Shown piece after piece: positions 51,689-61,007 of a stretch of DNA of 64,000 nt. This DNA comes from Leptospira andrefontaineae (GTDB lineage: Bacteria > Spirochaetota > Leptospiria > Leptospirales > Leptospiraceae), in the NCBI RefSeq assembly GCF_004770105.1, contig NZ_RQEY01000015.1, forward strand, positions 135,315 through 199,314, read 5' to 3'. Made by a program: the position numbers and the translations under genes. Under the pieces are notes generated by a model, which was not told the origin of the DNA, did no database searches, and was given only the letters and a program-made list of their open reading frames with translations. How positions within the stretch are numbered: position 1 is the first letter of the stretch; every line of letters begins with the position of its first letter.

Positions 51689-53686
51689 ATGTCTTCTATA
51701 TTTAAAATCCATTCCAACTATAAAGCGGCCGGGGACCAAGTCCAAGCCATAGAAAAAATAGGCCAAGCATTCAAAAAAGGAGAAGATAAGGTCACCTTAG
51801 TGGGTGTGACCGGCTCCGGTAAAACATTCACCATGGCACAGGTGATTGCAAATATGGGACTTCCTACCTTGGTCCTGTCGCATAACAAAACTTTGGCGGC
51901 TCAGTTATTCCGAGAGTTTAAGGAGTTTTTCCCGGAGAATGCCGTAGAATACTTCGTTTCTTATTACGATTATTACCAACCAGAGGCATATGTACCTTCT
52001 TCGGATACTTTTATAGAAAAAGATATGTCAATGAACGAGGAGATTGATAAGCTCAGGCTTCGAGCAACTTCTTCTTTGTTGGAAAGAGACGATGTGGTGA
52101 TTGTTAGTTCTGTCTCTTGTATTTACGGTTTAGGATCTCCGGAAGAATATGTGAACTCTGTGGTCGCATTGCAAAAAGGGGATATTATAGATAGAGATCA
52201 GGTTATTCGCAAACTTCTTCATATACAATATAATCGTAATGATACCGACTTCTCTCGTGGGAATTTCAGAGTTAGGGGAGACTCTATCGAAGTTTATCCT
52301 GCATATCATACAGATGCATTCAGGATCGAATTTTTCGGAGATGAAGTGGATTCAATTTCAAGAATTCATCCAGTTACTGCTCAGGTAATTGCGAAACAAG
52401 AGAAATGTTTTATCTATCCTGCAAAACACTTCATCATGGCTGCCCCTATGATAAAGGACGCTGTTAAAAGAATTAAAGATGAGATGGCTGAACAAGAGAT
52501 CAAGTTCACCAAAGAGAATAAATTTTTAGAAGCACAACGTATCGTGTCCAGGACAAACTACGATATGGAAATGCTCCAAGAGATGGGATATTGTAACGGG
52601 ATCGAAAATTATTCCCGTCATCTTACAGGAAGAAAAGAGGGAGAAAGACCTGCTTGTCTTATCGATTATTTCCGTGGAGATTTTTTACTTATAGTGGACG
52701 AGTCTCACGTAACAATTCCGCAGGTCGGGGGAATGTTCGCAGGAGATAAAGCACGTAAACAAACTTTGGTGGATTTTGGTTTTAGATTACCTTCTGCCTT
52801 GGACAATAGACCTTTGAACTTTACGGAATTTGAATCCTTAACTCCTAAAACTCTTTATGTATCTGCAACGCCGGCTGATTATGAATTGGAGAAGAGTAAA
52901 ACTAGAGTAGAACAGATCATTCGTCCTACAGGACTTTTAGATCCGAATGTAGAAGTCCGACCTACCAAAAATCAGGTAGAAGATCTTTTAGTTGAGATCC
53001 GAAAAAGGATAGATCTAGGAGAAAGGGTACTCGTCACTACATTGACCAAAAAAATGTCGGAAGACCTTTCCGATTATTATAAAGAGTTAGGACTCAAAGT
53101 ATCTTATCTGCATTCAGAAGTAGAAACCTTAGAAAGGATAGAGATTATTCGGGATTTGAGAAAGGGCATTTATGATGTTCTAATAGGGATCAATCTATTG
53201 AGAGAAGGTTTGGATATTCCCGAGGTTTCTCTTGTTGCCATTTTGGACGCAGATAAAGAGGGTTTTTTAAGAAATTATAAATCTTTAATACAGACAATCG
53301 GTAGGGCTGCAAGAAATATCAACGGAACTGCGATACTGTACGCGGATAAAATGACTGATTCTATGACTAAAGCCATAGAAGAAACCAAAAGAAGACGAAC
53401 TATCCAAGAGGAACATAACCAGAAATACAGGATCTCTCCTCAGACGATCAAAAAGGAAATTGCCGATATGATCGAAAGGACAGAAAAAGAACTGGCTCCT
53501 GAAGAATATGCGGCGGAAGAGATCAACAAGAAGTTCCGAGAGAAAAACTTCTCCTCTAAAGAAGAAATGAAAGAGAAGATCAGAGAAGAAATGTTAAAAG
53601 CGGCCAAGGAACTTGATTTCGAAAGAGCAGCGCTTCTCAGAGATAAAATGCTTTCCATCAAAGTGACTCCTACAGAGGAAAAATGA
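51689..53686 (+). CDS. uvrB: Excinuclease ABC subunit B
   Basis: UvrB verifies DNA damage and positions UvrC in nucleotide excision repair. The 665-aa protein has the Walker A motif GVTGSGKT (39-46), the beta-hairpin with [12 protein letters not shown], helicase motifs ([23 protein letters not shown]) and the C-terminal UVR domain ([20 protein letters not shown]), which binds UvrC. Length is normal. Its stop overlaps the rhomboid start by 4 nt. Confidence 0.98.
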   Translation: MSSIFKIHSNYKAAGDQVQAIEKIGQAFKKGEDKVTLVGVTGSGKTFTMAQVIANMGLPTLVLSHNKTLAAQLFREFKEFFPENAVEYFVSYYDYYQPEAYVPSSDTFIEKDMSMNEEIDKLRLRATSSLLERDDVVIVSSVSCIYGLGSPEEYVNSVVALQKGDIIDRDQVIRKLLHIQYNRNDTDFSRGNFRVRGDSIEVYPAYHTDAFRIEFFGDEVDSISRIHPVTAQVIAKQEKCFIYPAKHFIMAAPMIKDAVKRIKDEMAEQEIKFTKENKFLEAQRIVSRTNYDMEMLQEMGYCNGIENYSRHLTGRKEGERPACLIDYFRGDFLLIVDESHVTIPQVGGMFAGDKARKQTLVDFGFRLPSALDNRPLNFTEFESLTPKTLYVSATPADYELEKSKTRVEQIIRPTGLLDPNVEVRPTKNQVEDLLVEIRKRIDLGERVLVTTLTKKMSEDLSDYYKELGLKVSYLHSEVETLERIEIIRDLRKGIYDVLIGINLLREGLDIPEVSLVAILDADKEGFLRNYKSLIQTIGRAARNINGTAILYADKMTDSMTKAIEETKRRRTIQEEHNQKYRISPQTIKKEIADMIERTEKELAPEEYAAEEINKKFREKNFSSKEEMKEKIREEMLKAAKELDFERAALLRDKMLSIKVTPTEEK

Positions 53687-54291
53687 GATTAGATATCACG
53701 CTTATCACTATAATAATCACTGGGGCGATAAGCCTTTATACATTGTATGTGGATCAAAATCTTTTGGATAGGTTGATCTTAAGACCTTTCAGGGACTCTA
53801 AAGAAGGAAACTATTATACATTAGCCACAAGCGGATTTGTTCACGCGGATTTTACTCATTTACTCTTTAACATGCTGACCTTGTATTTTTTCGGAAGGCA
53901 TGTGGATATGGTGCTGGGGCCTTTGGGATTTATGGGATTATACTTAGCGAGTATCCTGATCGCAAATTTGGTATCTTTTCAGAAAAATAAAACGGATGAG
54001 AATTATGCAAGCCTAGGTGCTTCAGGTGGTACTTCGGGGATCGTATTTGCTTCTATCTTATTCTATCCTTATTCTAAAATTTTCTTTTTCTTTATACCGA
54101 TCCCGATACCCGGACCTTTATACGCGATCTTGTATTTGGCGTATTCTTATTATGCTTCTAAGAATAGACAAGACGGGATCAATCACGATGCTCACTTTTA
54201 TGGAGCGCTCACTGGACTTGCGGTTGCAATCTTAGTGCAGCCGCTTTCTTTGATTGCGTTCATCCAGTACGTGCTGGGTGCGTTTATATGA
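53683..54291 (+). CDS. Rhomboid intramembrane serine protease
   Basis: A 202-aa rhomboid with six membrane segments. The serine active site is present in GASGGTSG (catalytic Ser114) and the partner histidine in AHFYGALTG (His171). The family motif HxxxN is seen as [17 protein letters not shown]. It should cleave single-span membrane proteins within the bilayer. The ATG overlaps the uvrB stop by 4 nt, which is a convenient coupling but not evidence of a repair role. No substrate can be named. Confidence 0.93.
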   Translation: MRLDITLITIIITGAISLYTLYVDQNLLDRLILRPFRDSKEGNYYTLATSGFVHADFTHLLFNMLTLYFFGRHVDMVLGPLGFMGLYLASILIANLVSFQKNKTDENYASLGASGGTSGIVFASILFYPYSKIFFFFIPIPIPGPLYAILYLAYSYYASKNRQDGINHDAHFYGALTGLAVAILVQPLSLIAFIQYVLGAFI

Positions 54292-54314
54292 AAATTTCCT
54301 AAAATGCGAAAGGA

Positions 54315-54647
54315 TTAGCCTCCTTTCGCGATTTTGTCTTTTATAAAAGCCTTAAACTTATCGGAACCGAAACTAACATCCATTTTGATGATCTCTGGGG
54401 CGAGATAAGGATGTTTTTTCATAATATATTCCTCGATCGCAGCATACTTATCCGCTTTTGCTTTTAGAAGAATTTTGTTTTCAGAATCGATTGTGAGCTT
54501 CCCTTCCCATTGGTATAAAAGAGCCACTTCAGGGAAAATGGTTCCGCTCACGATGATTCCAAGCTGAAGCATTTCTGCGATATATTCTTCCGCTAAGTCA
54601 CGATCGGCCAGAGTAGTGAAGACTAAAATTTCTTGAGATGAAGACAT
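54315..54647 (-). CDS. cutA: CutA1-type divalent-cation tolerance protein
   Basis: A 110-aa protein of the CutA1 family, trimeric and of PII-like fold, linked in E. coli to copper tolerance. It shows the family pattern: VFTTLADRDLAEEYIAEML, YQWEGKL and KADKYAAIEEYIMKKHPY. The sequence YQWEGKL replaces the usual YxWxG. The ATG at 54647 has an extremely strong Shine-Dalgarno (GGAGGA), but this can base-pair with TCCTCC upstream, as described in the hairpin feature. It converges with the rhomboid gene (23-nt gap). Confidence 0.92.
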   Translation of the reverse strand: MSSSQEILVFTTLADRDLAEEYIAEMLQLGIIVSGTIFPEVALLYQWEGKLTIDSENKILLKAKADKYAAIEEYIMKKHPYLAPEIIKMDVSFGSDKFKAFIKDKIAKGG

Positions 54648-54650
54648 GGT

Positions 54651-54670
54651 TCCTCCGAGAAAAAGGAGGA
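54651..54670 (-). promoter_or_regulatory. Hairpin masking the cutA ribosome binding site
   Basis: In the mRNA sense, TCCTCC (54670-54665) pairs perfectly with the Shine-Dalgarno GGAGGA (54656-54651) across an 8-nt loop, ending 3 nt before the ATG at 54647. A metal, temperature or protein signal could open the hairpin. It may also be a chance repeat of a purine-rich site, as the stem is only 6 bp. Confidence 0.5.
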
Positions 54671-54717
54671 TAAGAAGTATTCATTCTTTGTCCAGTCCTT
54701 TCTTTGGAAAGATCGGA

Positions 54718-55194
54718 TCAGTATCGGGGCGCGTTTGGATCCGAATAATTTCCTTTGCCTGAATTCGGCATGGAACCTCTGGAGCTAGAAGGAATATAGT
54801 CATCGCAAAGATTACCGCATCTTGCTATACAATCTTCTCTTTTACGATCCACGGTGACTGCTGTAAAAACAGTCTCTACTTTAGGAATAGGATATTGGGT
54901 CCAACATTGGCTCTTACAGTTTCCATATTTGGCAGCACAATTCCGAGCGGTGTTTTGATCGGAACCTGCGGAGATCATCATATCGAAAAGTTCCTGCTCT
55001 TCTCTGGTCTTAAATTGCCCCTTTTTACCTCTTTTGGAAAGTTCCTGTTTGCTCAGATTGGCATTTTCTGCCTCCGGAAAATCCTCCACTGAACCTTTTC
55101 CCCTAATTTTGCCGGACTCGTCGGAACTCCAATCTACAGCGAAGAAGCAGTTTAGAATAAAGAAGAATAGTAATATTCCGAATTTAATTTTCAT
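54718..55194 (-). CDS. Cys-rich lipoprotein
   Basis: A 158-aa predicted lipoprotein. The ATG at 55194 gives MKIKFGILLFFFILNCFF, with the lipidated Cys at residue 16. The mature chain is basic at first and then contains seven cysteines in pairs or groups (RNCAAKYGNCKSQC, EDCIARCGNLC), indicating disulphides. An upstream in-frame ATG at 55266 would place the hydrophobic stretch in the middle, so it is not used. No family recognised. The gene is divergent from the serine-hydrolase gene and is followed, after a gap of 70 nt, by cutA. Confidence 0.75.
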   Translation of the reverse strand: MKIKFGILLFFFILNCFFAVDWSSDESGKIRGKGSVEDFPEAENANLSKQELSKRGKKGQFKTREEQELFDMMISAGSDQNTARNCAAKYGNCKSQCWTQYPIPKVETVFTAVTVDRKREDCIARCGNLCDDYIPSSSRGSMPNSGKGNYSDPNAPRY

Positions 55195-55336
55195 CAGGTT
55201 TCTAAAAACTAAACCTTTGGGATTAGGATTTTGTAAATATTTTCGTCGTTTAACAAATAAATACATAAATTTTGCACTCTTTTACGTAGAAATCGGCTGG
55301 AAAAAAATTTCCAACCAAGGTCTCAATAGTATTGAA

Positions 55337-55352
55337 TGTAGGATAACCTACA
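55337..55352. repeat. 16-bp palindrome TGTAGGATAACCTACA
   Basis: The same TGTAGG/CCTACA arms as the sites at 33624 and 33758, with an ATAA centre in place of AGCT or AGTT. It lies in the promoter region between two divergent genes, upstream of the serine hydrolase at 55394, where an operator would be expected. Confidence 0.6.
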
Positions 55353-55393
55353 ATAGAGTCTGTCTAAGCAGTACTTAAGACCTAAGAAATTAA

Positions 55394-56668
55394 ATGGGGG
55401 GTCTTTTAGTGAGTAGTTTTTTTACAAGTAGATCAGTAAAACGTTTCTTTCTTCTCTCCTTAGTTTTCCTTTTTATTTCCAACTGTAGCGCCCTGGATTG
55501 GGGCTGGGTTAAACTCCCTTCAGGACTTGCCTGGGACGACCAAAACGAAACCTTAGATAGAAATCCTGTAGAAGGCTTTCGGGTAGAATTTCCGGAAGAA
55601 TTGGGGCTGGATTCCAGACCCTTGGTCGAACTTTCCAAAAAACTCAGAAAAGAAAAAACAGAGGTCCGCTCTCTTCTTATCTTGAAAGAAGGAAACCTGG
55701 TATTCGAAAGATATGCCGGAGGTATTTCCAGAAATCATAATCATAATATGTATTCAGTGACTAAGTCTGTGGTCTCTATGTTATTAGGGATTTGTTATAC
55801 AAATGATTGTGGAGTAGACTTAGAAGATAGTCTTTCCAGCGCAGAGTCCAGTTTGCCTGGCCTTCTTCCTTCCGAATTGAAAGGAAAAGAATCTATCCGA
55901 CTCAAGGACGCATTACGTATGAGTTCAGGAATGGGTTGGGATTCGTTTCCTAAAAAAGAAGATATCAGAACTGACGCGGACCCTCTTGCGATTGCTTGGA
56001 TCCCAATAGTAACTTCCGCACCTGGAACTAAATTCGAATATTCTAATGGAGATACTCAATTGGTTGCAGGTTATCTGGAAGCCAAGACGGGGAAGACATT
56101 ATACGAATATTCGAAGAACACAGCATTTTCCTGGTTAGGTTTTAAGGGAGAAGAATGGAATACATCCAAATCCGGAAGACAGACCGCCGGTTTCGGACTT
56201 CGCCTAAGACCAATCGATATGGCAAAACTAGGCCAGCTTTATCTAGACGGAGGAAAATGGCAAGGCCGTCAGGTATTAAAACCTGAGTGGATCGCTATGA
56301 CCTTAGAACCAGGTGTTGAAAAAAGATACGGACTCCAATTCTGGATCCATGAATTCGAAGGAAAACCGAGCTTCATGGCAAATGGAAAGGGTGGTCAGTT
56401 CATCTATGTGATCCCTCATCGTAAGATCGTTTTAGTGATGACCAGCGCCATTTGGGATAAGGCACCTGATCTAGTCTTAACTTCCGCTTTGGATGCAATC
56501 AAAGCATCTTTGGTATCTACGGATAAAATCCCTTCTCCAGATAGGGAAGAAGCGCTCCTAAGAGAGTTAAAAATATCTGCCAGAACTTCTCTAGACCCTA
56601 AGCTTAAAGAAGGGGCAGATGAAACAAGGATTGCAGCAGAACCAGGGATGAAACAAAATCATCCTTAA
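55394..56668 (+). CDS. Beta-lactamase-fold serine hydrolase lipoprotein
   Basis: A 424-aa lipoprotein with a beta-lactamase/class C-type catalytic domain. The signal segment ends in FLFISNC (lipidated Cys31). The catalytic Ser-x-x-Lys tetrad is SVTK (121-124) and the Tyr-x-Asn motif is YSN (216-218). The third motif, normally KTG or HTG, appears as GKGG near the C terminus. This fits the broad family of esterases and D-aminopeptidases rather than true antibiotic resistance enzymes. It lies between a TGTAGG palindrome and a DJ-1-like gene, whose ATG directly follows its stop. Confidence 0.88.
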   Translation: MGGLLVSSFFTSRSVKRFFLLSLVFLFISNCSALDWGWVKLPSGLAWDDQNETLDRNPVEGFRVEFPEELGLDSRPLVELSKKLRKEKTEVRSLLILKEGNLVFERYAGGISRNHNHNMYSVTKSVVSMLLGICYTNDCGVDLEDSLSSAESSLPGLLPSELKGKESIRLKDALRMSSGMGWDSFPKKEDIRTDADPLAIAWIPIVTSAPGTKFEYSNGDTQLVAGYLEAKTGKTLYEYSKNTAFSWLGFKGEEWNTSKSGRQTAGFGLRLRPIDMAKLGQLYLDGGKWQGRQVLKPEWIAMTLEPGVEKRYGLQFWIHEFEGKPSFMANGKGGQFIYVIPHRKIVLVMTSAIWDKAPDLVLTSALDAIKASLVSTDKIPSPDREEALLRELKISARTSLDPKLKEGADETRIAAEPGMKQNHP

Positions 56669-57418
56669 ATGAAGACTGTCTTAATCCCCATCCCTCAAAT
56701 AGATTTCGATCCTACAGAAGTATCCGTTCCTTGGAAGGTTCTAAAAGAAAACGGATACAAGATCATATTCGCAACTCCAAGTGGTACCTCTGGGGAAGCT
56801 GATTTCAGAATGGTAACTGGAAAAGGTTTGGGAATTCTTTCTCCAGTTTTAAGAGCGAAGAATGACGATGTTCTTCTTTATAGAGAATTAGAAAAATCGA
56901 ATGAGTTTTTAAATCCTAAAAAGTATGAGTCTGTCAAATTAGATTCTTTTGATACGTTACTTCTTCCTGGAGGACACGCCAAAGGAATGAGAACCTATTT
57001 GGAATCGGATTCTTTGCAGAAATTGGTAGGGAATACATTTGCCGAAGGAAAACCTGTCGCCGCAATTTGTCATGGAGTCCTTCTTGCCGCAAGATCCAAA
57101 AATCCAAAAACAAAGAAATCCAGCCTATATGGGTTGAAAACAACAGGACTATTGAAGTCCCAGGAACTTCTTGCCTGGAATTTAACTCGGGCTTGGCTTG
57201 GAGATTATTACAGAACTTATCCCACACCATTGCAGGATGAAGTAATTTCTTTTCTGGAATCCAGCACGGATTTCCAAGAAGGGCCAATGCCTATTGGAAG
57301 AGATAGTTTCTCTAATATTAAACCGGGGTTCAGTGTTCTAGATAAGTCCTACCTTTCCGCAAGATGGCCAGGAGACGCGCATAAGTTTGCTCGTGAACTT
57401 CCTGAATTCTTCGGATAG
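56669..57418 (+). CDS. DJ-1/PfpI-family protein
   Basis: A 249-aa class I glutamine amidotransferase-like protein of the DJ-1/PfpI superfamily. The nucleophile elbow is AAICHGVLL, with Cys134, and the preceding LLPGGHAKGMR forms the oxyanion region. It is somewhat longer than typical PfpI (about 170-200 aa), with an extra C-terminal part. Relatives act as glyoxalases, chaperones or stress proteins. It starts directly at the stop of the serine-hydrolase gene. Confidence 0.88.
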   Translation: MKTVLIPIPQIDFDPTEVSVPWKVLKENGYKIIFATPSGTSGEADFRMVTGKGLGILSPVLRAKNDDVLLYRELEKSNEFLNPKKYESVKLDSFDTLLLPGGHAKGMRTYLESDSLQKLVGNTFAEGKPVAAICHGVLLAARSKNPKTKKSSLYGLKTTGLLKSQELLAWNLTRAWLGDYYRTYPTPLQDEVISFLESSTDFQEGPMPIGRDSFSNIKPGFSVLDKSYLSARWPGDAHKFARELPEFFG

Positions 57419-57502
57419 TTCCGGTTTTTGATTTTCCTTTAACATAGTCTATGCATATTGACTATAGAGGGTTTGGATCATAGACTCTCTACTAAGAACG
57501 AA

Positions 57503-58204
57503 ATGAGTTCCAAAGAACATTACATTTTTTTGGATGTGGGGGATACTCTCCTAACAATGAAAAAGCCCGCGGGGGAAGTGTATTTCGAAGTTCTAAAAGA
57601 ATTCGGTTTAGATGGCTCTAAACACCCGAACGGCTATATGGAAAGAGCCTTTCGTAAAGCGTATGCTCACATGACGCGTCATCCGCTTCCGGACTTCAGA
57701 GATAAGTTCCATGCACATGAAGATGGAAGCGAAGGCTGGTGGAGAGAATTACTCGGCTTCTTCTTAAAAGAAATAGGATCAGAGCTGGAACCAGATCCTA
57801 TATTCCAATCCATATTCAAACGTTTTGATGAACCTTCTGTCTGGGAAATAGATCCGGGCTTTTATGATCTAGTCGACTTTGCAAAACAAAGAGGTTCCGG
57901 TCTAGGGATCATTTCTAATTGGGATCATAGACTCAAACAGTTGCTAGCAAGTGTAGGTGTTCTGGATTATTTTTATCCAGTAATAGTTTCTGCAGAATTC
58001 GGATACGAAAAACCTTCTCCTTTGATCTTTCAAGAAGCTGAGAAGCTTGTGGGACTTTCTCCTGATAAATTGGTTTATTGTGGAGATAAGGTGGAGTTGG
58101 ATATTGTGCCTACAAGATCCAGGGGATGGACTGCATTTCACAAGCACTCAGAAGGAGATATTCGCGATCTGGGAGAGTTGACCGCTATACTAAAAAAAGG
58201 GTAG
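57503..58204 (+). CDS. HAD-superfamily hydrolase
   Basis: A 233-aa haloacid dehalogenase-fold phosphatase. Motif I reads FLDVGDTLL (a non-canonical second Asp: DVGDT, where DxDxT is usual, with the second Asp replaced by Gly), followed by a helical cap, motif II IISNWDHR, and motif III-IV in YEKPSPLIFQEA and YCGDKVELD. The ATG at 57503 gives a clean start; an earlier in-frame TTG at 57458 only adds a tail without homology. Its motifs are close to the REG-2/HDHD3-like HAD group. Confidence 0.85.
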   Translation: MSSKEHYIFLDVGDTLLTMKKPAGEVYFEVLKEFGLDGSKHPNGYMERAFRKAYAHMTRHPLPDFRDKFHAHEDGSEGWWRELLGFFLKEIGSELEPDPIFQSIFKRFDEPSVWEIDPGFYDLVDFAKQRGSGLGIISNWDHRLKQLLASVGVLDYFYPVIVSAEFGYEKPSPLIFQEAEKLVGLSPDKLVYCGDKVELDIVPTRSRGWTAFHKHSEGDIRDLGELTAILKKG

Positions 58205-58219
58205 TTTTAGTTTCTTTCA

Positions 58220-58269
58220 TTACAGTATTCCTTCTTCGGGCTTTAGCCATCAAGGAAGGCATACTGTAA
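58220..58269. terminator. Long hairpin between convergent genes
   Basis: TTACAGTATTCCTTC (58220-58234) pairs with GAAGGCATACTGTAA (58255-58269) with one mismatch. The 20-nt loop contains an inner GGCT-TT-AGCC stem. It lies between the HAD hydrolase stop and the stop of the minus-strand outer-membrane gene, consistent with a bidirectional terminator. Confidence 0.6.
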
Positions 58270-58279
58270 CAGATAGAAT

Positions 58280-59392
58280 TTAGAATTTGAATTCGAAAGC
58301 CAATCCGAATTGATTCCTAGAATCTACACTTCTCGGATTTGCACTCATTGGAGATGCCAAGGAATAGAGTAATGAACTTGAGTCGCCGCCCCCCATTAGC
58401 AATGATAGAGGATTTGGCGGATCTTTCACATCGGAACTGATCACCTCATGGATTGCTTTGGAAATTCCAAACGAAAGCTTAATTGCAAAAGATTCTGTGA
58501 AGCTGAAAGCATATCCAAATGAAAAACGATTTCCGTTAATTTTGTTTGTGACCTCACCATGGACTTTACTGTTAGTTGGCATTATAAAAGGACCGGAGGA
58601 TAGGCCAGTCAATTTATTTTCGTAATTTCCACCACCATACACACTTTGGAAGTGCTCTACTCCTAGGCTTAACTTGTGCTTTTGAGCAAATACTAATTCA
58701 TAATTTAAACCGATAACCCCATTTACTGTTTGTTCAGTGTAAGTGAGTTTTCGTTTGGCTAAAAAGTCGAGTCCAGGTAAAGAACCGAATGGAACGAGAC
58801 CGGATTTGTTGTTAAGATCGGACGTTAATTCCGATTGATTGCCATATGCCTCCAGCCCGAGCCTTATTCCAATTTTTTCCAGAAAGGAATTCGAGGAATT
58901 ATGAAAAGGTAATATATCTCCGTAATATCCAATCCTAGCTGTGGTGAGTTTATTATCAGAGTAATAGAAATTAGTTATGGAATTTTCTGCTAAAAAGCTC
59001 GCTCCTCCGCTTTTATTTAAATCATTCTGAGCTTCTCCTGCTCCCAACACAGCAGCAGAGACAAGAATATTACTTTTAAAAAAGCCTGCTCCGTGACGGA
59101 TTCCCATTCCCCATTCGAAACCAACTCCTCGATAAGTGGGATTCGCGGTGGGATTATAATGAGTGTCTTTCCCTTGACCATTAATTCGGTTTAATTGTAA
59201 TGCGTTTTCCATTACTAATGCGTTTCTTGTGGTAGCAGAAGTTATTGAATCTGCTGTCACTTTAAAATAAGTGGAACGTCGTTTCTCTGTTGCGGATGGA
59301 TTTTGGTCTAGCGGGGCGGGAGTTTCCGTCTGTGCGAAAATCTCCGAATAAGAAAGGACAATCAATAGAATCCCTAAAATTTTTTTTACCAT
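58280..59392 (-). CDS. Predicted outer-membrane beta-barrel protein
   Basis: A 370-aa exported protein. It has a signal peptide (MVKKILGILLIVLSYSEIFAQ) and a mature chain of alternating hydrophobic strands with glycine and aromatic residues (GVGFEWGMGIRHGAGFF, FAFEFKF-like end), finishing with FGLAFEFKF, the aromatic terminus expected for outer-membrane barrels. No family name can be given. It is a candidate porin-like or adhesin-like protein, with no surface lipobox. Its gene ends at a large hairpin shared with the HAD gene. Confidence 0.8.
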   Translation of the reverse strand: MVKKILGILLIVLSYSEIFAQTETPAPLDQNPSATEKRRSTYFKVTADSITSATTRNALVMENALQLNRINGQGKDTHYNPTANPTYRGVGFEWGMGIRHGAGFFKSNILVSAAVLGAGEAQNDLNKSGGASFLAENSITNFYYSDNKLTTARIGYYGDILPFHNSSNSFLEKIGIRLGLEAYGNQSELTSDLNNKSGLVPFGSLPGLDFLAKRKLTYTEQTVNGVIGLNYELVFAQKHKLSLGVEHFQSVYGGGNYENKLTGLSSGPFIMPTNSKVHGEVTNKINGNRFSFGYAFSFTESFAIKLSFGISKAIHEVISSDVKDPPNPLSLLMGGGDSSSLLYSLASPMSANPRSVDSRNQFGLAFEFKF

Positions 59393-59611
59393 TTATTTCC
59401 TGCGGCAGTAAAATTCGGAATATCTTGGACGAAATATCCTCAAATTTGCCTTATATTTTTATAATTATTCGTAAATTTGGAAATACGGACAATAAAGACA
59501 AGTATTTCTCTAGTAATTGCGGTGGAATTTTGATTCACTTTACGTTAGGAGCCTTTGTTAAGAATAAATCCCTCCCTTTAGGAATATAAACAAGTCTAAC
59601 GTAATACAAAA

Positions 59612-60157
59612 ATGAAAGTCCTCGCAGTCTCCGGAAGTTTAAGAAAAGGTTCTTCCAATACAGCCTTATTACTCGCAGCAAAAAGGATCGCAAAAGATTC
59701 TTTGCAAATTACACTCGCCGATCCATTAGATAGGATCCCTCACTTTAATCCGGACCTAGATACGGATTCTCCTCCTAAAGAAGTTACTACATGGAGAAGG
59801 GAATTGAAAGAAGCAGACGCCATCCTTTTTTCTAGTCCCGAATATGCATTTGCAATCCCAGGTGTTTTGAAGAATGCACTCGATTGGATCGTATCCAGTG
59901 CAGAACTTTATGGAAAGCCTGTCGGACTGATCAATGCATCTCCAGGTTACGGTGGAGCTTCCAAGGCACAGGAGGCTTTTTTACATTTATTGAATGTACT
60001 CACAGTTAAGATAAATGATGGCTGTGTCTTAAGTATTCCATCTGTTAATAAAAAAGTGGATCCGGAAGGTAATATCATGGATGAACAAACGGAGAAGGAA
60101 CTCAAAAGCTGCTTAGAAAGTTTGGAACGTTTGATCCAAGATTCTAAACTCTCCTGA
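59612..60157 (+). CDS. NADPH-dependent FMN reductase
   Basis: A 181-aa flavodoxin-fold FMN reductase of the ChrR/SsuE-like family. The FMN phosphate loop is SGSLRKGSSN at the N terminus, followed by SSPEYAFAIPGVLKNALDW, the typical motif. It should reduce FMN or quinones using NAD(P)H, supporting oxidative or chemical stress resistance. It stands alone with a 219-nt intergenic region upstream, which contains a 9-bp inverted repeat (TTACGTTAG at 59540 and CTAACGTAA at 59596). No Shine-Dalgarno is visible. Confidence 0.9.
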   Translation: MKVLAVSGSLRKGSSNTALLLAAKRIAKDSLQITLADPLDRIPHFNPDLDTDSPPKEVTTWRRELKEADAILFSSPEYAFAIPGVLKNALDWIVSSAELYGKPVGLINASPGYGGASKAQEAFLHLLNVLTVKINDGCVLSIPSVNKKVDPEGNIMDEQTEKELKSCLESLERLIQDSKLS

Positions 60158-60298
60158 ATTATTATGGATTCGCGTTGTATAAATATCCCTAAAAGGATGT
60201 AAAATCATTAGAAAAGGGGAGAAAAGTCCATAAAACTCTGTTTTATTGTTATAAATCTTTTATTTTAAATAAATAATCTGTTATAGCGAATAAAATTC

Positions 60299-60327
60299 TT
60301 GCAATATTCTGAGATATTGATCATAAT
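60299..60327 (+). promoter_or_regulatory. Candidate promoter of the peroxiredoxin gene
   Basis: TTGCAA (60299-60304) and CATAAT (60322-60327) are separated by 17 bases, 20 bases before the ATG at 60348, with AGGAG at 60335-60339. Immediately upstream (60240-60295) is a very AT-rich region containing two GTTATA copies (60258 and 60283 areas), possibly a regulator binding site. Confidence 0.5.
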
Positions 60328-60347
60328 TGGAAGCAGGAGCATCGATT

Positions 60348-60983
60348 ATGGCACTTAGATTAGGTGATGTGGCCCCGGACTTCCAGGCAGAAACTTCCGA
60401 CGGGCCGATAGAATTTCATAAATATTTAGGAGAAGGTTGGGGGATCTTATTCTCACATCCAAAAGATTATACTCCTGTTTGCACTACAGAACTTGGTTAC
60501 GTTGCGAAAATTAAGCCTGAGTTTGAAAAGAGAAATGTTAAGGTTCTCGCATTATCAGTGGATCCAGTAGACTCTCATAAGGGTTGGATCGGAGATATTA
60601 ACGAAACCCAAAACACTACTGTAAATTATCCAATCATTGCTGATGCAGATAAAAAAGTTTCAGGTCTTTATGATATGATCCATCCTAACGCGAGCGAGAC
60701 TACAACGGTTCGCTCCGTCTTTGTGATTGGTCCGGATAAAAAAGTGAAACTGACTTTGACTTACCCTGCATCTACTGGAAGGAACTTTGATGAACTTTTG
60801 AGAGTGATTGATTCTCTTCAGTTGACTGCGAATTACAGTGTTGCAACTCCTGCGAACTGGAAACATGGAGAGGATGTGATCATAGTTCCTTCTGTTTCCG
60901 ATGAGGATGCTGAGAAAAAATTCCCGAAAGGTTTTAAGAAAATAAAACCTTATTTGAGATACACTCCTCAGCCGAATAAATAA
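60348..60983 (+). CDS. 1-Cys peroxiredoxin (Prx6 group)
   Basis: A 211-aa peroxiredoxin that reduces peroxides with one catalytic cysteine. The peroxidatic motif is YTPVCTTE (Cys45), with no second Cys anywhere in the chain, so it depends on an external reductant. The C-terminal dimerisation domain with NYSVATPANW and PKGFKKIKPYLRY is typical of the Prx6 type. ATG at 60348 with AGGAG 8 nt upstream is preferred; an earlier in-frame TTG at 60327 lies in the promoter. It may be induced by oxidative stress. Confidence 0.93.
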   Translation: MALRLGDVAPDFQAETSDGPIEFHKYLGEGWGILFSHPKDYTPVCTTELGYVAKIKPEFEKRNVKVLALSVDPVDSHKGWIGDINETQNTTVNYPIIADADKKVSGLYDMIHPNASETTTVRSVFVIGPDKKVKLTLTYPASTGRNFDELLRVIDSLQLTANYSVATPANWKHGEDVIIVPSVSDEDAEKKFPKGFKKIKPYLRYTPQPNK

Positions 60984-61007
60984 GAAACAAATAAATGCCT
61001 ATTTTAG

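Noticed and set aside
55034..55378. Plus-strand frame antisense to the Cys-rich lipoprotein
   Set aside because: Antisense shadow; its 3' end crosses the divergent promoter region.
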